A stretch of 64,000 bases of DNA from Elusimicrobiota bacterium (GCA_027406905.1 DAHZHT010000004.1:1-64000), one strand, 5' to 3'. Counted from the first letter of the stretch, positions 41,722 through 49,679 are shown. Translations and numbers: made by a program. Notes: generated by a model not told the origin, from the letters alone.

Positions 41722-42399
41722 ATGAAAAATCTCAAACTGGCCTTAATAGCGGCGCCCTTGATCGCGCTGTCGCCTTTTTCCGCCCTGGCGCAAAGCTCCG
41801 AGCGGATATACGGGGATGGGGTCCGCGGCATGGCTCAAGCGGCTTCGGGTATTTCCGACTTCGTCTTAAAGCATAAGCCGGAAATAAAAAAACCGACATC
41901 CCCTTCAAAAAGAAAGTTCGACTACTCGCAAAGCGCCTACGCGAAAATAGACGCGCTTTTTAATCAAGGCTCTCCCGTGTCCAGGGAAGACATAACGGGA
42001 GCGTTCCTCGGACGTTGCTATGAAAGAGATAGCCCTAACGCCCCCATAGGCAAGTTGCTCGTTGGCGGGCCGGTCGCCGCGTCCGGCAATGACGATGGGC
42101 CGTTGTTTAGCGATGGAACTCCGGCAGTTTTCCAGGTAAACACAATTCTTTACGATAATATCCCGGACCCCAAAGGCTATACTCCCTCCGACATTGATAG
42201 CTTCCTGGAAAATCACGTTAATGATGAAAATATTCAAAGTCTGATATCACAGAATATCCAAGGCGGCGACCCCCTAAAAGATTGCGCTACGGGTGTATAT
42301 CATTTCTCAAAAGCGAACGGATACATCCTTATGAAAGAGAAGGATACCGATCAGGAATTGAGCTACTTCTGTTATTTCTTCAAAAAAATCCATGATTAA
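41722..42399 (+). CDS. Exported protein of unknown function
   Basis: Not recognised. The 225-aa product has a signal peptide (MKNLKLALIAAPLIALSPFSALAQ) and a mature part with a few cysteines (GRCYERDS, KDCATGVYHF, SYFCYFF). ATG 41722 has GGAGG 7 nt upstream. ATG 41695, only 4 nt after the predicted transcription start, is an alternative giving a nine-residue extension. It is followed after 22 nt by a DUF4384-type gene; the genes from here to 46058 are all exported and probably form one or two transcripts. Confidence 0.6.
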   Translation: MKNLKLALIAAPLIALSPFSALAQSSERIYGDGVRGMAQAASGISDFVLKHKPEIKKPTSPSKRKFDYSQSAYAKIDALFNQGSPVSREDITGAFLGRCYERDSPNAPIGKLLVGGPVAASGNDDGPLFSDGTPAVFQVNTILYDNIPDPKGYTPSDIDSFLENHVNDENIQSLISQNIQGGDPLKDCATGVYHFSKANGYILMKEKDTDQELSYFCYFFKKIHD

Positions 42400-42421
42400 T
42401 GAATCAGAGGGAATTAAATTT

Positions 42422-43402
42422 ATGAATCAATTGCGATTTTTCGCCCTTACGGCCCTCATCGGATTGGCTTCCGCGGCGAATATCCGGGGGCAGGATATGG
42501 ACAGCTCCGGGAGTTTCGCGCAAAGCGCGGCAAAAGCGGGGGTTTTAGCCCGCTCGGCCCTATCCCGAATGCGCCAGTCAAGAAGAAACCCCGTCACGCT
42601 CTCCCGCGCGCGAATACTAAAAGGAGACTCTTCCGGTTGCACCTGGGTTGAAAGCTCATCCCTGATCCCCGTGGGAGAAGAAAACACGCGCGAGCAAGTC
42701 CGAAGCGAGGCTTTGAGCCGCGCGAGACTTGGGGCGGTCGAGGAATTTCTCGGGGTCAACATCAACTCAAGATATCTCAGCGTCCAACACAGCGAGTCAA
42801 AAGGAAACGGCCGCCCCGCCAATGAGCAACTCGTCGAGAACGTCCTGCGCATCAGCCGAAGAGGCCGCATTTTTAAGGAAAAAATCGTCTCCGAAGGCTA
42901 TCAGGACGCGCCCAATTGCTCCGCTTGTCTCTATCGGGCCGAAATACGGGCTTGCGTGGCGCCAGTGCGCCGGACGCAAAATGATTTAAGCGTGCGCTTA
43001 AGCATTTCGCGCTCTCATTTCGTGGAAAACGACTCCATGAAAGCGCGGGTTTTTTGCTCTCAAGACTGCTTTGTCTACATTTACGACGTCGGTCCCCAAT
43101 GGCAGGCGACGCTTCTTTCTCCTTCGGACTTGTCCGCCGCCCCCCAAAAATTGTCGGCGGGAGAATCCTGGACCTACCCGGACGCCCAAACCCTGGCGAG
43201 CGGCCTCGAACTTTTGGCCCAAATCCCGAAAGGGCAATCAACGGCCATGGGCACCATCCACGTCATCGCCGTCAAAAAGCCCTTGTCGCCGGATTTGATG
43301 GACCCCGCCAACGGCGGATATCTGAAAATATTAAGACAGCTCAATAACTCAGGAGAAGCCTGGGCGGAAGACGAAGCTCCGTTCGTGATCTACAAGAAAT
43401 GA
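42422..43402 (+). CDS. Exported DUF4384-type protein
   Basis: The 326-aa product has a signal peptide (FFALTALIGLASAANIRGQ), then a mixed domain (about 75-185) and, from residue 190, a DUF4384-like beta domain: LSVRLSISRSHFVENDSMKA, VYIYDVGPQWQATLLSPSDL, LSAGESWTYPD and AMGTIHVIAVKKPL. DUF4384 domains occur in bacterial exported and kinase-linked proteins and have no settled function. GAGGGA lies 9 nt before ATG 42422. It is coupled to the next gene (ATGA). Confidence 0.7.
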   Translation: MNQLRFFALTALIGLASAANIRGQDMDSSGSFAQSAAKAGVLARSALSRMRQSRRNPVTLSRARILKGDSSGCTWVESSSLIPVGEENTREQVRSEALSRARLGAVEEFLGVNINSRYLSVQHSESKGNGRPANEQLVENVLRISRRGRIFKEKIVSEGYQDAPNCSACLYRAEIRACVAPVRRTQNDLSVRLSISRSHFVENDSMKARVFCSQDCFVYIYDVGPQWQATLLSPSDLSAAPQKLSAGESWTYPDAQTLASGLELLAQIPKGQSTAMGTIHVIAVKKPLSPDLMDPANGGYLKILRQLNNSGEAWAEDEAPFVIYKK

Positions 43403-44145
43403 ACTCGCCGGCAAAAAAAATCGCCGTAGCGGCCTGCGCGGTTTTTCTGGCGTTCCCCGCCTGGTCTGGCGATGTTGGAGCGCTTCAAACCCTCAAAAAC
43501 GCCGCCGCGGCCTACGGGATATCAGATGAGGCGGCAAGCTCGGCGCCAAAGCCCGTCTTCGCGGGTTTTCCGGAGTCTTCGCCCAAAGCCGCCCCGCCTC
43601 TGCCCGCCCGCTTCACGATTCGCGAGAGATTTTTCTCCCTCACCGACGCCTTCGATCTTAAGTCCGGAGATCAAAAGCTGGGAACCCTGACGGAAAAGTT
43701 TTTCAGCCTGACAAAATCATTCCGCTATGACGATTCCTCTGGCCGCTGCGCGGCGAAGGCCCGCGCCAGGTTTTTTTCCTGGGGAACGCGCATCGACGTC
43801 GCGGACTGCCAAGGCCAAAAGATAGGCTCTATCAAAGAAAACGTCTTTAAATCCCTCTTAAAGGTCTACACGGTTTATTCCATTTTGGACGCCCAAGACC
43901 GCGAGATCGCGAAGTCAAGAAAAATGGAATGGCTATCGACCGACGTCGTCTTGCGAAGCGAAAACGGCGGCCTCATCGCCGAACTCCATCGGCCGTGGCT
44001 CAATCTTCTCGCGGACAAATGGACGGTGAGTGTTCAAGATCCCCGCGCCATCGACTCTCGCCTGTTCGTGATGATCGCGGCCTACAAAACCTCGGTCGAC
44101 AACGATCGCAGAAGAGCCCGCGGTCATCAATCTTCTCCGCAATAA
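43399..44145 (+). CDS. Exported LURP-one/Tubby-C-like protein
   Basis: The 248-aa product has a signal peptide (IAVAACAVFLAFPAWSGD). A domain from about residue 65 shows the pattern of LURP-one-related proteins: FTIRERFFSLTDAFDL, GTLTEKFFSLTKSFRY, KARARFFSWGTRIDV, KIGSIKENVFKSLLKVY and KWTVSVQDPRAIDSRLFVMI. These fold as a Tubby-like beta barrel, and in plants and bacteria they are of uncertain role. Export of such a domain is unusual. ATG 43399 overlaps the previous stop. Confidence 0.65.
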   Translation: MNSPAKKIAVAACAVFLAFPAWSGDVGALQTLKNAAAAYGISDEAASSAPKPVFAGFPESSPKAAPPLPARFTIRERFFSLTDAFDLKSGDQKLGTLTEKFFSLTKSFRYDDSSGRCAAKARARFFSWGTRIDVADCQGQKIGSIKENVFKSLLKVYTVYSILDAQDREIAKSRKMEWLSTDVVLRSENGGLIAELHRPWLNLLADKWTVSVQDPRAIDSRLFVMIAAYKTSVDNDRRRARGHQSSPQ

Positions 44146-44205
44146 GATTTTCCCGGGGTTTGACCACGAAGTTGATGTCGAACTCCTCGGGATGAACGAA
44201 GCGGA

Positions 44206-44436
44206 TCAGGAAGCGGCGTCGACAACCGAACGCGCCCACTCAACGACAATCTCGGCGCAAGCCGAGGCCTGCCGATATTCCTCTTCGGAGACTTCCTCGG
44301 AAACCCCGGGATAGCGGGTTTCGACGGCATATTCGGTCAAGACATGAGCCTCTAAAACGTCGGCGGGGACCTTCAGCCCCGAACGTTCTACAAAGGTCAG
44401 GAGAGCGGCGATATCATGAGTTTTTGGGAAAGAGAC
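44206..44436 (-). pseudogene. Remnant of a HEPN-domain gene
   Basis: A minus-strand frame ending in TGA at 44206 reads SFPKTHDIAALLTFVERSGL and then a stretch with TEYAVETRYPG and a C-terminal helix (EYRQASACAEIVVEWARSVV). This matches the C-terminal half of HEPN-domain proteins, RNase-type toxins of HEPN-MNT pairs. No start codon or N-terminal half is in frame. Upstream, another frame opens at ATG 44520 (MEGQEKFAVFTGASAASIED) for only about 40 codons. The frame after the HEPN stop (towards 44100) reads EFDINFVVKPRENLIAEKID, possibly a nucleotidyltransferase partner fragment. This covers most of the gene-free stretch 44146-44570. Confidence 0.6.
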
Positions 44437-44585
44437 GCGGCGACGATGCGGCGCACAGCGTCCTCTATGCTCGCGGCCGATGCCCCGGTAAAAACGGCAA
44501 ACTTCTCTTGGCCTTCCATTGAATTTTCATTATACTAAACATGCGGCAAGCGCCGCCGGAATTTCTGAAAATTCCTAGGCGGGCC

Positions 44586-44652
44586 TAGGTCCTTTGCCGG
44601 AATCCGTCTAGGCCTTTGGACCCATGTCCATTTTCGCGATTCGTGGTATATT
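44586..44652 (+). promoter_or_regulatory. Exported-gene promoter element, instance 6
   Basis: The upstream copy TAGGTCCTTTGCC starts at 44586 and the downstream copy TAGGCCTTTGGACCC at 44609 (23-bp period). TATATT at 44647-44652 is exactly 38 bp after the downstream copy. An additional CCTAGG lies at 44573-44578. The predicted start near 44659 leaves a leader of about 26 nt to ATG 44685, or 8 nt to ATG 44667. Confidence 0.8.
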
Positions 44653-44684
44653 TTACTTGCAGGACAATGTCGCGACACGAAGCC

Positions 44685-45350
44685 ATGAACATGAAAAAAA
44701 TAGTCCCAGCCGCAATCCTTATCGGACTGGCGAGCCAAGTCTTCGCCGCCGATTGGGCGCCGTCCAATATCAAGGATACGTTCTTAAATCGGGCGACGCT
44801 CCAAACCGTCAAGGCTCCTGCGGCGCGTTTGGCTTCTTGCGCGGAAGACTCTTGCGGGGGCGGAAGAATCGCCGGCGCCCCGACTTATAAGGAAGCAAAA
44901 GCCTTCTTTGACGCCGCTCAAATGCCTTCGCCGGAAAAACTCGCTGGAACGAGATGGGGGGCGATAGCAATCATCTCAGGCGATGGCGCGCTGAATTTTA
45001 AAAGGTATAACAATGGAGATTACATTTTTCAAGACGAGCTTGATCGCCTAACCCCGCTGTATGATTTTTTGGCTTTCTCTCAGCACATTGATCCGTTGAG
45101 CGGTGAGAAATCCCTGGGCGTGCGCGAAGCCCATGACCTTTGCTGGCTTAATGGTGTTTGCGCCCCCGTTGTGGAACAAACGCCCGCGACAGCGATCGTC
45201 ATTGACGCGAAAAAAAATTTCCTCTGCTATCGTCTTAATCCGGACACGGCGATTTTATGCAGAATCAATGAAACGAAAGGACTTCTGGTTTGCCGCCAAT
45301 CCAGCTTTGGAACGCGGCCATTCATAATTTACAAGAAAATCTCGAATTAG
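44685..45350 (+). CDS. Exported protein of unknown function
   Basis: Not recognised. The 221-aa product has a signal peptide (MNMKKIVPAAILIGLASQVFA) and several cysteines (SCAEDSCGGG, LCWLNGVCAP, ILCRINETKGLLVC). The end (FGTRPFIIYKK) is similar to the end of the DUF4384-type protein at 42422 (EDEAPFVIYKK), which may be chance or a shared C-terminal strand. ATG 44685 is chosen as the first start giving a compact signal peptide; ATG 44667 is an alternative. Confidence 0.6.
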   Translation: MNMKKIVPAAILIGLASQVFAADWAPSNIKDTFLNRATLQTVKAPAARLASCAEDSCGGGRIAGAPTYKEAKAFFDAAQMPSPEKLAGTRWGAIAIISGDGALNFKRYNNGDYIFQDELDRLTPLYDFLAFSQHIDPLSGEKSLGVREAHDLCWLNGVCAPVVEQTPATAIVIDAKKNFLCYRLNPDTAILCRINETKGLLVCRQSSFGTRPFIIYKKISN

Positions 45351-45362
45351 ATCCGGAAAACC

Positions 45363-46058
45363 ATGACGCGAAAATCGGCAAGCATGGTTTTAGCGGCCGC
45401 AGCCGTCTTGTCGCTTGGGAAGATGGGCATGGGCGAAACGTCCGGCTTTTCAAGAACTCTCGCCAAGGCGCGATCCGCCATGCTCAAGCCCGCCTTGGCG
45501 CTTAAGGCGCGAATGAAGGGACGCCCGGAAATAGCGCCGCCGCCGAATTTCGGCGCGGTTGCAAAAGGAATTTACCGCGGGAGCAGGCCTAAAACTGCGG
45601 GGAACTTCGATTATTTAAAGAATCTCGGCGTTTCCACTGTGATTGATTTAGAGTATTTCCACGAGGACTCGCCAACCCTCTGCCGCCGCTACAACCTCAA
45701 CTGCGTCCGCGAGCCGCTGCTTTTATTCCCCTTGGACGACGCATTCTTTGACTGGAAAACTTTCCGCGCGGCTTTTAGCCTCGTTTTATCCGAACATGCC
45801 CGGGGACGCGCCGTTTATTTTCACTGCAAGGACGGCTCCGACAGAACCGGCGCTCTCGCCGCCGCCCTCATGATTCGAAGCGCCGTCTGCGGCGTCGGGC
45901 AAGACGCCGCGCAGAATGGCCGCGCCCAGGACGCCCTCTGGGCCCGGGTAGACCGAACGCTCAGCCAATACGGTTTTCATAAGGTCTTTTTCGTTCTCCA
46001 CGAAAAAATAAAGTCCTGGGTCTACGACCCATCGAATAAGCGCTGGCTGTGCCAATAG
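45363..46058 (+). CDS. Exported tyrosine/dual-specificity phosphatase-like protein
   Basis: The 231-aa product has a signal-like N-terminus (SMVLAAAAVLSLGKMGMGE). A PTP-like domain then begins with AKGIYRGSRPKTAGNFDYLK and LGVSTVIDLEYFHED, with the signature loop VYFHCKDGSDRTGALAA (Cys near residue 155 and Arg six residues later, CX5R). The active-site residues are intact, so it should be a working phosphatase acting outside the cytoplasm. It may use phosphoinositide, polyphosphate, sugar phosphate or protein substrates. It is the last gene of the exported run that begins at 41722 or 44685. Confidence 0.85.
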   Translation: MTRKSASMVLAAAAVLSLGKMGMGETSGFSRTLAKARSAMLKPALALKARMKGRPEIAPPPNFGAVAKGIYRGSRPKTAGNFDYLKNLGVSTVIDLEYFHEDSPTLCRRYNLNCVREPLLLFPLDDAFFDWKTFRAAFSLVLSEHARGRAVYFHCKDGSDRTGALAAALMIRSAVCGVGQDAAQNGRAQDALWARVDRTLSQYGFHKVFFVLHEKIKSWVYDPSNKRWLCQ

Positions 46059-46076
46059 CCGCGCTGTTAAAAAAAA

Positions 46077-47237
46077 TCAGCCGCCCAGGAGATTGTCGTA
46101 AAGGGCTTCCTGCTCTCGGACCATCCGGTGAATATCAAATTCCTCGGCGATGGATTTTTCCGCTTGAATCCCCGCCTTGCGCCTTAAATCCGGATCCCTT
46201 AAAAGCTCAATCACGCGCTTTGACAACAATTCGACATCTTTGACTGGAATGAGAAAACCGTTTTCCCCGTCATGAATCATATCCGAGATTCCGTCCGCCG
46301 CGTAAGCCGCGCAGGGAAGGCCGCTTTTCATGGCCTCGACCAATGCGCGGGGAAGGCCCTCCCACAAGGACGTCAGGACGAAAACATCGGAGACCGCCAG
46401 CCACTCCGCCGCGTCTTTTCTCCAGCCGGGAAAACGGATTTTTTCAAAAACGCCCAACTCCCGCGCGAAATTCTCGGCTTTGGCTCTTAAGGGGCCGTCC
46501 CCGATAAACAGAAATTGAGCTTGCGGGATTTCAGCGGAAACCCTCGCGGCCATCGAAACAAAATCCAGCGGATTTTTTTGCGGCTTTAAATTGGCGATCG
46601 AGACGACCAAAGGCGCCTCGGGGTTGAGACTTAACTCTTTTTTCTTGAGCGCCCGGTCCTCGACCTTGAAAGGAAAGCGCGACAAATCCACGCCGGAGCG
46701 AATCAGGTGAAAGCGCGATTCCGGGCCAATCCCGTTTTTCAAGGCGTAATCCCAATTGGCGCGGGAGACGAAAATCAACGCCTGGCTAAAACGGGCGCAC
46801 CAACGCTCGAGAAACACGTAAATTTTTTTGACCACAGGGTTTTGAAAATCATGAAAGCCAAAACCGTGATAGGTATGGATGATTGTCTTGACTCCCGAGG
46901 CCCAAGCGGCCAACCTCCCCAAGATGCCCGCCTTTGAACTGTGGGTATGAACGATATCCGGCTTTTCCGCGCGAAGAAATCTCCAGAGCAGAAAAAACGC
47001 CAGCAAATCACGGCCTGGGCTTATCTCTCGAACCAAGGAAGAAAAAAACGCGGCGCGGTATATCCCTTTCTCCGAATTCTCCCGCGCCTCCCAATCAAGC
47101 GCCCCGCCTCGTCCAGAAGCCAAAACCACATCGTATTTTTCCGCGTTGAGATGCCTGGCAGTCCACAAAGTGTTTTGCTGAGCGCCGCCGAAGTCCAGGC
47201 GAGTGATTAAGTGGACGATCTTGTTTCGAGAGCTCAT
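46077..47237 (-). CDS. Glycosyltransferase family 4
   Basis: GT-B glycosyltransferase of 386 aa, starting MSSRNKIVHLITRLDFGGAQQNT. It has VHTHSSKAGILGRLAAWASGVKTIIHTYHGFGFHD and the donor-domain block VSIANLKPQKNPLDF, FLFIGDGPLRAKAE, VFVLTSLWEGLPRALVEAMKSGLP. The HTYHGFGFH segment is typical of capsule and exopolysaccharide transferases. It overlaps the endonuclease gene by 4 nt, so the two unrelated functions share a transcript. Confidence 0.9.
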   Translation of the reverse strand: MSSRNKIVHLITRLDFGGAQQNTLWTARHLNAEKYDVVLASGRGGALDWEARENSEKGIYRAAFFSSLVREISPGRDLLAFFLLWRFLRAEKPDIVHTHSSKAGILGRLAAWASGVKTIIHTYHGFGFHDFQNPVVKKIYVFLERWCARFSQALIFVSRANWDYALKNGIGPESRFHLIRSGVDLSRFPFKVEDRALKKKELSLNPEAPLVVSIANLKPQKNPLDFVSMAARVSAEIPQAQFLFIGDGPLRAKAENFARELGVFEKIRFPGWRKDAAEWLAVSDVFVLTSLWEGLPRALVEAMKSGLPCAAYAADGISDMIHDGENGFLIPVKDVELLSKRVIELLRDPDLRRKAGIQAEKSIAEEFDIHRMVREQEALYDNLLGG

Positions 47238-47884
47238 GTTTTCATCACTCTAAGCCCGGTCGCGCAAAAAGACGCAATGGGACAGCCCGCGCACAAAGGC
47301 TTGGTCCGGCAATGATTCTTGGCCAAAGAGACGAAAAGCGCGTGAAACTCGGCGTATAAGAAACTTTTTTTGGGCAAATGCGATTCAAAAAACTTTTGGA
47401 GCTTGTCATAAGAAGTCTCGCGAACCCAACCAATGCGGCGGCTGATGCGCAAGGTATAGGCGTCAACGACAAAAATGGGGCGCTGAACCGCATAAAGAAG
47501 GATGGAATCGGCGGTTTCGGGGCCAATTCCCCACAAACTCAGCAAATCGTTGCGCGTCTCTTCTAAAGGGCCGGACAACCAATTTTTTAGCGACCCACCG
47601 CGATTTAAAGCCGCCTCGGCAAAAACCTTAATTTTCCGGCTCTTTTGGCGGAAATAACCCGAAGAGCGAATCAGGGATTGAAGCTTTTGGAGCTTTATTT
47701 TCGAGAGTTTTTCAAGCTCTAAAACTTGAGCGCGGTTAAGGCGTTCAAGCGCAACGCAGACATTTCCCCAATTCGTGTTTTGAGTCAAAATTGCGCCAAT
47801 GGCAATTTCAAGGCGTTCTCTTTCGCTTAAAGCGCCCCAAAACTCCGGCCGATAGCGCGGGACAAATTCTCCGATTGGAGTCAC
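47234..47884 (-). CDS. HhH-GPD DNA glycosylase/endonuclease III-like protein
   Basis: Base-excision repair protein of the Nth/MutY superfamily. It has IGAILTQNTNWGNVCVALERL, the HhH motif LLSLWGIGPETADSILLYA with the catalytic-type Asp in FVVDAYTLRI, and the 4Fe-4S loop HCRTKPLCAGCPIASFC (spacing C-6-C-2-C-5-C). GTG 47884 is the first standard start. However, the frame stays open upstream and encodes a conserved-looking N-terminus (FRRLLKFFSPQGWWP). No ATG, GTG or TTG is available there; only a CTG at 47962 overlaps the upstream stop codon as CTGA. The real protein is therefore probably 26 residues longer. Confidence 0.88.
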   Translation of the reverse strand: MTPIGEFVPRYRPEFWGALSERERLEIAIGAILTQNTNWGNVCVALERLNRAQVLELEKLSKIKLQKLQSLIRSSGYFRQKSRKIKVFAEAALNRGGSLKNWLSGPLEETRNDLLSLWGIGPETADSILLYAVQRPIFVVDAYTLRISRRIGWVRETSYDKLQKFFESHLPKKSFLYAEFHALFVSLAKNHCRTKPLCAGCPIASFCATGLRVMKT

Positions 47885-47958
47885 CGGCCACCAACCCTGA
47901 GGAGAAAAAAATTTAAGAAGACGGCGAAAGATAAAAAGCGGCGTCGGTTTGCGAAATT

Positions 47959-48333
47959 TCAGCTCTTTGTTCCTAAAATCTTTTCAACCTTGCTAAACAG
48001 CCTTTGCGAATCAAAGGGCTTAATGAGGTAATCATCGGCCCCGCTGGAGAAGGCGGATTCGACGTCTCCCATGCGCCCTAAAGCGGTGGTCATCACGATT
48101 TTAATGGCCTTGGTCGCGGGATCTTTTTTGAGAATCTGACAAACGTCAAAGCCGCCCATTTTGGGTAAAATAACGTCTAAAAGAATCAATTGAGGCTTCT
48201 CGCGCCTGGCCGCAGCGACTCCATCGGCCCCATCCATAGCCGTTGAGACCACATAGCCTTTAGCCCCCAACAAGGCCTTTAAACTTTCCAAAATCGTCGG
48301 GTCATCTTCAATAATCAATATTTTAGCGGCCAT
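47959..48333 (-). CDS. Single-domain response regulator (CheY-like)
   Basis: A receiver domain of 124 aa with no output domain: ILIIEDDPTILESL (acidic pocket), LILLDVILPKMGGFDV (phosphoacceptor Asp), VMTTALGRMGDV (Thr) and DYLIKPFDSQRLF (Lys). The start overlaps the end of the neighbouring kinase-like gene by 11 nt, so they form a pair. Confidence 0.93.
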   Translation of the reverse strand: MAAKILIIEDDPTILESLKALLGAKGYVVSTAMDGADGVAAARREKPQLILLDVILPKMGGFDVCQILKKDPATKAIKIVMTTALGRMGDVESAFSSGADDYLIKPFDSQRLFSKVEKILGTKS

Positions 48334-49105
48334 GATGAGCCTCCACCTGGGGCAAGCGCAAGGTCAATGACAATTCGCCGCCCGAGTTTAATTGCGCAAT
48401 CATATCTCCACCCTGGGCCTGCATTAAATGGCGAGCAAAGCCAAGGCCAAAACCTGTCGACTGCATCGTAGGGCTGTGAGCCAACTTTGCGGGATAGAAC
48501 AAGTCCAAACTCTTTTCCAAGTCCTGGGGCGAGATGGGATGCGATTTAAAACGACAGACGAGATGAACCCATTTATCTTCCTCAAAAGCGCTGAGAACCA
48601 AGGGCCCTTCTTTGCGAAATTTCCTGGCATAAAATAAAAGGCTCGACAAAACACGGATAGTTCTATCCGGATCAATGAGAACCTCGGGCAGATTTTCAGA
48701 AACGCTATTTTCCAGCGCAATTCCAGACTGTTCCAAGCCTCTTTTAATGGAAAGCTGGGCCTCTAAGGCAATCTCCTGAACCTTGGAAGGCTGTATCCGC
48801 AGCGCCAGGTCATCGCCCATTTCTAAGTGGACAAAATCTCTCAATTCACCGACTAAGAAAGCCAGGCGACCGGTTTGCTCGTTCATGATTTCCAGCCAGG
48901 ATTTTTGATCAACGGTCAGGTCTCCAAAAATCCCCTCAAGAAAATTCATCGTCGTTAAACGCAAGGCCGTGGCCGGAGTATTCATCTCGTGGCCGGCAAA
49001 AGCCAAAAATCGGGAAATCTTGTGCCGCGTCCGGCGATAAACAAACATCCCCGCCAGCACCGCAAGGCCGGCGCCGAGAACCGCTCCCAACAAAAAATAA
49101 ATCAC
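48323..49105 (-). CDS. Membrane-anchored histidine kinase with degenerate ATPase domain
   Basis: The 260-aa product has one N-terminal membrane helix (IYFLLGAVLGAGLAVLAGMF), then the H-box FLAFAGHEMNTPATALRLT with a standard His. In the ATPase domain the usual N-box (NLLxNAxKF) reads RVLSSLLFYARKF, lacking the Mg-binding Asn. The G1 motif DxGxG is missing as well; only the G2-like GFGLGFARHLMQAQGG remains. It may rely on another kinase or act as a phosphatase or scaffold for the coupled receiver protein. It overlaps the carbonic-anhydrase-like gene by 4 nt. Confidence 0.8.
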   Translation of the reverse strand: MIYFLLGAVLGAGLAVLAGMFVYRRTRHKISRFLAFAGHEMNTPATALRLTTMNFLEGIFGDLTVDQKSWLEIMNEQTGRLAFLVGELRDFVHLEMGDDLALRIQPSKVQEIALEAQLSIKRGLEQSGIALENSVSENLPEVLIDPDRTIRVLSSLLFYARKFRKEGPLVLSAFEEDKWVHLVCRFKSHPISPQDLEKSLDLFYPAKLAHSPTMQSTGFGLGFARHLMQAQGGDMIAQLNSGGELSLTLRLPQVEAHHGR

Positions 49106-49623
49106 CGCGAAATCGCCTTGGATGAATTTTGATGTTTTCTCGCTAAATCCAGATAACTGTCTCTACTCTGCTTTAAAAATCGAATCTCTTCGGCGCTCAG
49201 AGGCCGCGCGATTTTAGCCGGAAGCCCCATCACCAAATGCCTGGGAGAAATGCGAAAACCCTTAGGAACTAAAGCCCCGGCGGCGATCACGCATTCCTTA
49301 CCGATAACGGCCTCCATAACAATGGCCCCCATTCCAATCAAGCACAAATCCCCGATTTTCGCCCCATGAATAATCGCGCCATGTCCCACCGTCACGCCAC
49401 GCCCAATTTGAGTGGGGTATTCTTCCCGCCCATGAACCAAAACCCCATCCTGCAGATTGGAAGCCTCGCCAATTTTGATTGGACAGACATCCGCGCGAAC
49501 AACGGCCTGGGGCCACAAAGAAACCCGCGGACCAATGGTTACGCGGCCAATGACTTGCGCGGAAGGATGAACAAACGCCGTTTTATCAATCCGCGGCTTC
49601 TCACTTAAAAATCCGTAAATCAT
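49102..49623 (-). CDS. Gamma-carbonic anhydrase-like hexapeptide-repeat protein
   Basis: A left-handed beta-helix protein of 173 aa with FVHPSAQVIGRVTIGPRVSLWPQAVVRAD, SNLQDGVLVH and VTVGHGAIIHGAKIGDLCLIGMGAIVM. The His residues of VHGRE, GHGAIIHGA are placed as the metal ligands of gamma-carbonic anhydrases (YrdA/CaiE-like). Activity of such bacterial proteins is variable. GAGGG precedes ATG 49623. It is divergent from nadB. Confidence 0.88.
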   Translation of the reverse strand: MIYGFLSEKPRIDKTAFVHPSAQVIGRVTIGPRVSLWPQAVVRADVCPIKIGEASNLQDGVLVHGREEYPTQIGRGVTVGHGAIIHGAKIGDLCLIGMGAIVMEAVIGKECVIAAGALVPKGFRISPRHLVMGLPAKIARPLSAEEIRFLKQSRDSYLDLARKHQNSSKAISR

Positions 49624-49640
49624 AGGCCCTCTGATGATTA

Positions 49641-49649
49641 TGGTAAAAT
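49641..49649 (+). promoter_or_regulatory. Extended -10 promoter of nadB-uvrA
   Basis: TG-G-TAAAAT (TAAAAT at 49644-49649) with no clear -35. The predicted start near 49656 leaves a leader of about 24 nt. The only GAGG in it is far from ATG 49680, so the ribosome binding site is weak. Confidence 0.5.
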
Positions 49650-49679
49650 CAAACTAGCAGAGGCAAGCCCTTCGCATTT

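Noticed and set aside
44000-44239. Minus-strand frame with nucleotidyltransferase-like segment as an intact gene
   Set aside because: It overlaps the 3' end of the exported LURP-one-like gene and lacks the N-terminal catalytic motif (GSxxxGxxxxxSDxD); treated only as a possible remnant.
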